From assembly GCF_900187225.1 (NCBI RefSeq), contig NZ_LT906436.1:1302001-1366000 (forward strand): a DNA stretch of 64,000 nucleotides. Reading direction: 5' to 3'. The notes beneath the pieces were generated by a model, which was not told where the DNA came from, did not search any database, and saw nothing but the letters and a program-made list of their open reading frames with translations. The stretch comes from Listeria monocytogenes (GTDB lineage Bacteria; Bacillota; Bacilli; Lactobacillales; Listeriaceae). Below, in pieces: positions 60,823-64,000 of the stretch (positions are counted from its first letter, which is position 1; each line of letters starts with the position of its first letter). Made by a program: the position numbers and the translations under genes.

Positions 60823-61649
60823 TATTTTTCTTTCTTTTGTTCTTCTACGATTTGCTCGAATTCTTTTTCTTCTTGTTCCATTACTTTAATTTCTGGGTGT
60901 TTATTCATATAAAGTTTTTTGGTTAATAAGGTTTGACCCGCTAAGAAGAGTCCGCCGACAGCCCAGTATAACGCTAGTGCAGAAGGGGCTGTGAAGGAAA
61001 CGAATAAAATCATAATAGGAGACATTAAACCGATAATTTTCATTTGTTTCTTTTGTTCGGGCGAATAACCAATCATGGAAACAAAGTATTGTGCTAAGTA
61101 GACAAGTCCGGCGATAATTGCAAGCACCATATCCGGTGAGCCTAAGTTAAACCATAAAAATGTGTGGCTAGCAATTTCGGAAGATCCGCGAATAGCATAA
61201 TAGAAAGCCATCAATATCGGCATTTGAATAAGCAACGGTAAACAACCCATTTGCATTGGATTGATATTATACTTGGAATAAACAGCCATCATTTCTTTTT
61301 GAATAGTTGCTTGTTCTTCTTTCGATGTAGCACGTTTTAACCGAGCTTGAATTTCATCAATTTCTGGTTTGGCAACGGCCATTTTGGATTGCATTCCCAT
61401 TTGAGCTTTAGCAGTACGCAAGTTTAGTGGCATAATTAGTGCACGGATAAGTAACGTTGTAATAATAATCGCAATCCCGTAATTACCTCCAACAAACTTT
61501 GCAACGAACATAATAAAACTAGTAAATGGTTGGATCAAATAAGTGCTGAAAAACCCATCTGTATTTTGTGAAGGGTCCATACTACAACCTGTAAGTAATA
61601 GTAAAGCACCAAGTAAAACGCTAATTAAAATAATATTTTTCTTTTTCAA
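60822..61649 (-). CDS. yidC: Membrane protein insertase YidC (Oxa1 family, lipoprotein)
   Basis: 275 aa. A lipoprotein signal ends at Cys22 (LLTGC), then five membrane helices and a charged cytoplasmic tail. The conserved groove Arg lies in the first helix region ([11 protein letters not shown]). It inserts membrane proteins with or without Sec. Listeria is known to carry two such genes; this is the SpoIIIJ-like one by type. TTG start with AGGAGG 11 bases upstream. Confidence 0.94.
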
Positions 61650-61685
61650 TGTTTCATTTTCCTCCTAAATAGTAAAATAATCAAT

Positions 61686-61967
61686 TCATACGTTGGAAAA
61701 TGAAAAACTGTCTTCATCATCAGTAATGGCGCTACATTTCCGAGTTATAGCCAGCCAATTAATAACAAAATTAGGCGAGGTTCTATAAAAATGTGCTCGA
61801 AGTGAAATCTTTACTGGCTTTAAGCAGATAGCGTCAGCGGGTAGCACCATTTTCGGTTTTAATAATGTGATAGCCGACCAATAACTGAAAATCGTCAACA
61901 TTAATAAAAACGTTACTGTGAGTGAAATGAATTCTGGTTCAAGTAAAATTTGCAAAATGGAAATCAT
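61686..61967 (-). CDS. Small hypothetical protein with one membrane segment
   Basis: 93 aa. A hydrophobic stretch covers residues 14-35; the rest is polar with three basic clusters. AAAGGAG lies 12 bases before ATG 61967. It sits between acyP and yidC on the same strand, 36 bases before yidC. I do not recognise a family. It could be a genuine gene or spacer sequence; the ribosome site favours a gene. Confidence 0.55.
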   Translation of the reverse strand: MISILQILLEPEFISLTVTFLLMLTIFSYWSAITLLKPKMVLPADAICLKPVKISLRAHFYRTSPNFVINWLAITRKCSAITDDEDSFSFSNV

Positions 61968-62052
61968 GCCACGCAGTCGCTCCTTTCAAGGTTTTAGTAC
62001 TCATTAACTATAATGCAAAAAGAGCTATAGCACAACTACTATTTTTGGAATT

Positions 62053-62334
62053 TTAGTAAACGATATCAAATGTTTTTCGTTCTTCTACAGGCGCACCTTT
62101 GTAAATATAAACGTGTTCGATACGACACCCAGGCGATGGGCCTTTTTTGATAGCATCAATGAATTTATTTAAGTTTTCTTCTTCAGCAATTGCATGAATT
62201 TCAACGGAACCATCATCTAAATTTTTGACTGTTCCACTAATGTCATATTTGTAAGCAACGTGTTTGGTTGTGTAACGAAATCCAACACCTTGCACAAATC
62301 CAGTCACTCTCAAAATCGCTGTATCTCTAGCCAT
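62053..62334 (-). CDS. acyP: Acylphosphatase
   Basis: 93-aa enzyme hydrolysing acyl phosphates. Catalytic Arg20 (GFVQGVGFR) and Asn38 ([13 protein letters not shown]) are in place. AAAAGGAG precedes the ATG. First in a - strand group with the small membrane protein and yidC. Confidence 0.95.
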   Translation of the reverse strand: MARDTAILRVTGFVQGVGFRYTTKHVAYKYDISGTVKNLDDGSVEIHAIAEEENLNKFIDAIKKGPSPGCRIEHVYIYKGAPVEERKTFDIVY

Positions 62335-62369
62335 AACGAAACCAACTCCTTTTATTTTTCCTTACCACT

Positions 62370-62398
62370 AGTGTATCTTTTTTTAGCGTTACTTTCAA
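62370..62398 (-). promoter_or_regulatory. Candidate promoter of acyP
   Basis: On the - strand: TTGAAA (62398-62393), 17-base spacer, TACACT (62375-62370). Confidence 0.6.
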
Positions 62399-62430
62399 AA
62401 ATTTGCATTCCAGTATTTCAGGAAAGCTTA

Positions 62431-62439
62431 TGCTATAAT
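62431..62439 (+). promoter_or_regulatory. Extended -10 promoter of the DUF1033-like gene
   Basis: TGC-TATAAT at 62431-62439, about 35 bases before the ATG. Confidence 0.55.
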
Positions 62440-62473
62440 AAGTGTATTATATTTACTGTTGGGAGTTTTTGAT

Positions 62474-62821
62474 ATGACAAAATGGAATGTCTATCTAACT
62501 AAAGGAGAATACGAGCCTTGGTGGTTTTTCGAGGAATGGGAAACATCCATTCAAGAGGACTTCTCTTTTTCTGATAAAGAAGCCGCTTTTCTGAAGTACC
62601 AAGAATTAGCAGAAGCGTTACTGAGCAATTATCCTAAGCATCAAACAAAAAAAGATTGTTTGTTAGCAGCTTGGAATGAAGAAGAAGTAGAGTACTGCGA
62701 GGACTGTGAAGATGATATTCAAACATTTCATGGACTGATTTTGTTCTTTGAGGGGGAAGTGTATCAACCAACTCCCGAAGAGAAAGAGACGATTTTTAAA
62801 CGAGTTTTAACCTTTGCTTGA
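62474..62821 (+). CDS. DUF1033-like protein
   Basis: 115 aa from ATG 62474, with GGGAG 8 bases upstream. The start (WNVYLTKGEYEPWWFFEEWE) and Cys-Glu-Asp cluster EYCEDCEDD are notable; the protein is acidic. It resembles the DUF1033 family of Firmicutes; function unknown. Followed after 28 bases by fni. Confidence 0.8.
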   Translation: MTKWNVYLTKGEYEPWWFFEEWETSIQEDFSFSDKEAAFLKYQELAEALLSNYPKHQTKKDCLLAAWNEEEVEYCEDCEDDIQTFHGLILFFEGEVYQPTPEEKETIFKRVLTFA

Positions 62822-62849
62822 GGCGAAAAGAAATTTGGAGGATTAACAC

Positions 62850-63926
62850 ATGCAGAAGAACGATGACTTATTAAGAGAACGTCGAAAAGACGAACACGTG
62901 GCTCTTGGAGTAAAACAAAATGAGCAATTAGCGCCCTCGAGTCTAAAAGATATTCAGTTGATTGGGACATCTATCCCGCGCTATAATGTGAAAGATATTG
63001 ATTTAACAACTACTATTTTCGGAAAAAACGTTCCTTTTCCATTTTATATTAATGCTATGACAGGCGGAAGTCGGCATACGAAAAAAATCAATGCCGAACT
63101 TGCTGAAATAGCACGCGAAGTAGCTATCCCAATGGCCGTTGGTTCACAGTCTGCAGCTCTAAAAAACAGTTCGCTAATAGATACGTATAACATTGTTAGA
63201 GAAATCAATCCAAATGGAATGATTCTAGCAAATGTTAGTCCGGAAGTAGCCATTCAAGATGGGCTTCAAGCAATCGAAATGTTAGAGGCAAATGCACTTC
63301 AAATTCATATTAACCCAGCACAAGAATTAGTAATGCAAGAAGGTGACCGGTCTTTCAGTCATTGGCTAACTAGAATAGAAGAGTATGTCAAGCTTTCACC
63401 AGTTCCCATTGTAGTAAAAGAAGTTGGTTTCGGAATGACGCGAGAAACAGTAAAAACGCTAGCTGATATCGGCGTTCAAACCGTAGATTTGGCTGGTAAA
63501 GGTGGAACAAACTTTGCCCAAATTGAAAATGACCGCCGCCGCGACCAAGCATATGATTTCTTACTTGATTGGGGTATTTCTACCGGACAAGCGTTAATAG
63601 ATATGCAGCACAGCGATGCGCCAAAGATTGCTTATTTAGCATCAGGTGGTATTAGGAACCCGTTGGATATTGTCAAAGCATTAGCGCTCGGAGCAGATAG
63701 TGTAGGTATGGCAGGACAAATTATTTATTCGCTGAAAAAAGAAGGCGTCACCAAAACCATCGAAAAATTGGAGTTATGGAAAGAACAACTACGTGGTTTA
63801 TTTGTTCTAGCTAATGCGAAAAATATTGCGGAATTGAAAACAACTCCATTAATTGTAAGTGGCGAACTTGCTAAATGGGGAACGTTGCGAGAAATCAATT
63901 TAGTCAAACTAGCTAATAGAAAATAA
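62850..63926 (+). CDS. fni: Type 2 isopentenyl-diphosphate isomerase (FMN-dependent)
   Basis: Interconverts IPP and DMAPP; 358 aa TIM barrel. NAMTGGS near residue 66, VKEVGFGM and the C-terminal ASGGIRNPLD phosphate-binding loop fit FMN-dependent type 2 enzymes. TTTGGAGG precedes the ATG. It links the mevalonate pathway to IspA. Confidence 0.95.
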   Translation: MQKNDDLLRERRKDEHVALGVKQNEQLAPSSLKDIQLIGTSIPRYNVKDIDLTTTIFGKNVPFPFYINAMTGGSRHTKKINAELAEIAREVAIPMAVGSQSAALKNSSLIDTYNIVREINPNGMILANVSPEVAIQDGLQAIEMLEANALQIHINPAQELVMQEGDRSFSHWLTRIEEYVKLSPVPIVVKEVGFGMTRETVKTLADIGVQTVDLAGKGGTNFAQIENDRRRDQAYDFLLDWGISTGQALIDMQHSDAPKIAYLASGGIRNPLDIVKALALGADSVGMAGQIIYSLKKEGVTKTIEKLELWKEQLRGLFVLANAKNIAELKTTPLIVSGELAKWGTLREINLVKLANRK

Positions 63927-63966
63927 AAACCAGCTGCTATTCATTTAGCAAAGCTGGTTTTTTTAT
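63926..63966. terminator. Terminator after fni
   Basis: AAAACCAGCT (63926-63935) pairs with AGCTGGTTTT (63952-63961), with inner GCTA/TAGC, then Ts; works on both strands. Confidence 0.85.
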
Positions 63967-64000
63967 TTATTGAACCATTTCTGGTGAAGATTCATTAATT
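63967..64000 (-). CDS. 3' end of a - strand gene (partial)
   Basis: Read on the - strand the last codons give INESSPEMVQ and a TAA stop at 63969-63967, right behind the bidirectional terminator. Likely the end of the next gene; too short to name. Confidence 0.4.
   Translation of the reverse strand, partial: INESSPEMVQ

Overview
The window is a low-GC Firmicute chromosome segment that I read as Listeria, probably L. monocytogenes or a close relative. The grounds are gene order (rseP-proS-polC through infB-truB-rpsO-pnp, then comG, gcv, accBC, bkd and lisRK), a 31-residue miniprotein matching what I remember of Listeria Prli42, a LisR/LisK pair, and Dxs together with a type 2 isopentenyl-diphosphate isomerase. 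Species is inferred from memory, not from a search. Almost everything is core genome. I see no insertion sequence, prophage, CRISPR array, tRNA or rRNA.

Region 1 (1-17.7 kb, + strand) is an information-processing block: site-2 protease RseP (cut by the window edge), ProRS, PolC, then the rimP-nusA-rnpM-ylxQ-infB-ylxP-rbfA translation/transcription operon, truB, ribF, rpsO and pnp. Several junctions carry long hairpins. The pnp leader folds on paper into a three-way junction that ends next to the ribosome binding site.

Region 2 (17.7-24.8 kb) holds a second-type RsgA GTPase and two small membrane-anchored proteins on the - strand. One of these has an MltG-like LysM-type domain without the lytic domain. 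The + strand then carries rpmG, a 5-formyl-THF cyclo-ligase, the rhomboid-yqgQ-glucokinase operon and a lipoprotein.

Region 3 (24.8-33.1 kb) has the complete seven-gene comG pseudopilus operon on the - strand, with a two-box ComK-type site in front. It is divergent from the glycine cleavage genes gcvT-gcvPA-gcvPB, which sit behind a glycine riboswitch that appears to have one aptamer.

Region 4 (33.1-48.5 kb) contains a rhodanese, yqhP and yqhQ on the - strand. On the + strand follow a Xaa-Pro peptidase, efp, accB-accC-yqhY-nusB, folD-xseAB-ispA, a cold-shock protein with a long leader, and dxs-tlyA-argR-recN.

Region 5 (48.5-64 kb) has ptb-buk-lpd-bkdAA-bkdAB-bkdB, which makes branched-chain acyl-CoA primers for fatty acids. 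Opposite its 3' end lies the Prli42 miniprotein gene with its own promoter and terminator. Next come an M20 tripeptidase-like gene, gnd, lisRK, a - strand group of acylphosphatase, a small membrane protein and YidC, a DUF1033-like gene and type 2 IPP isomerase.

The least explained items are the pnp leader RNA, the MltG-domain/HTH-like membrane protein pair, a three-cysteine L33, a possible sigma-B promoter before the YqgU-like lipoprotein gene, and several long inter-gene hairpins.
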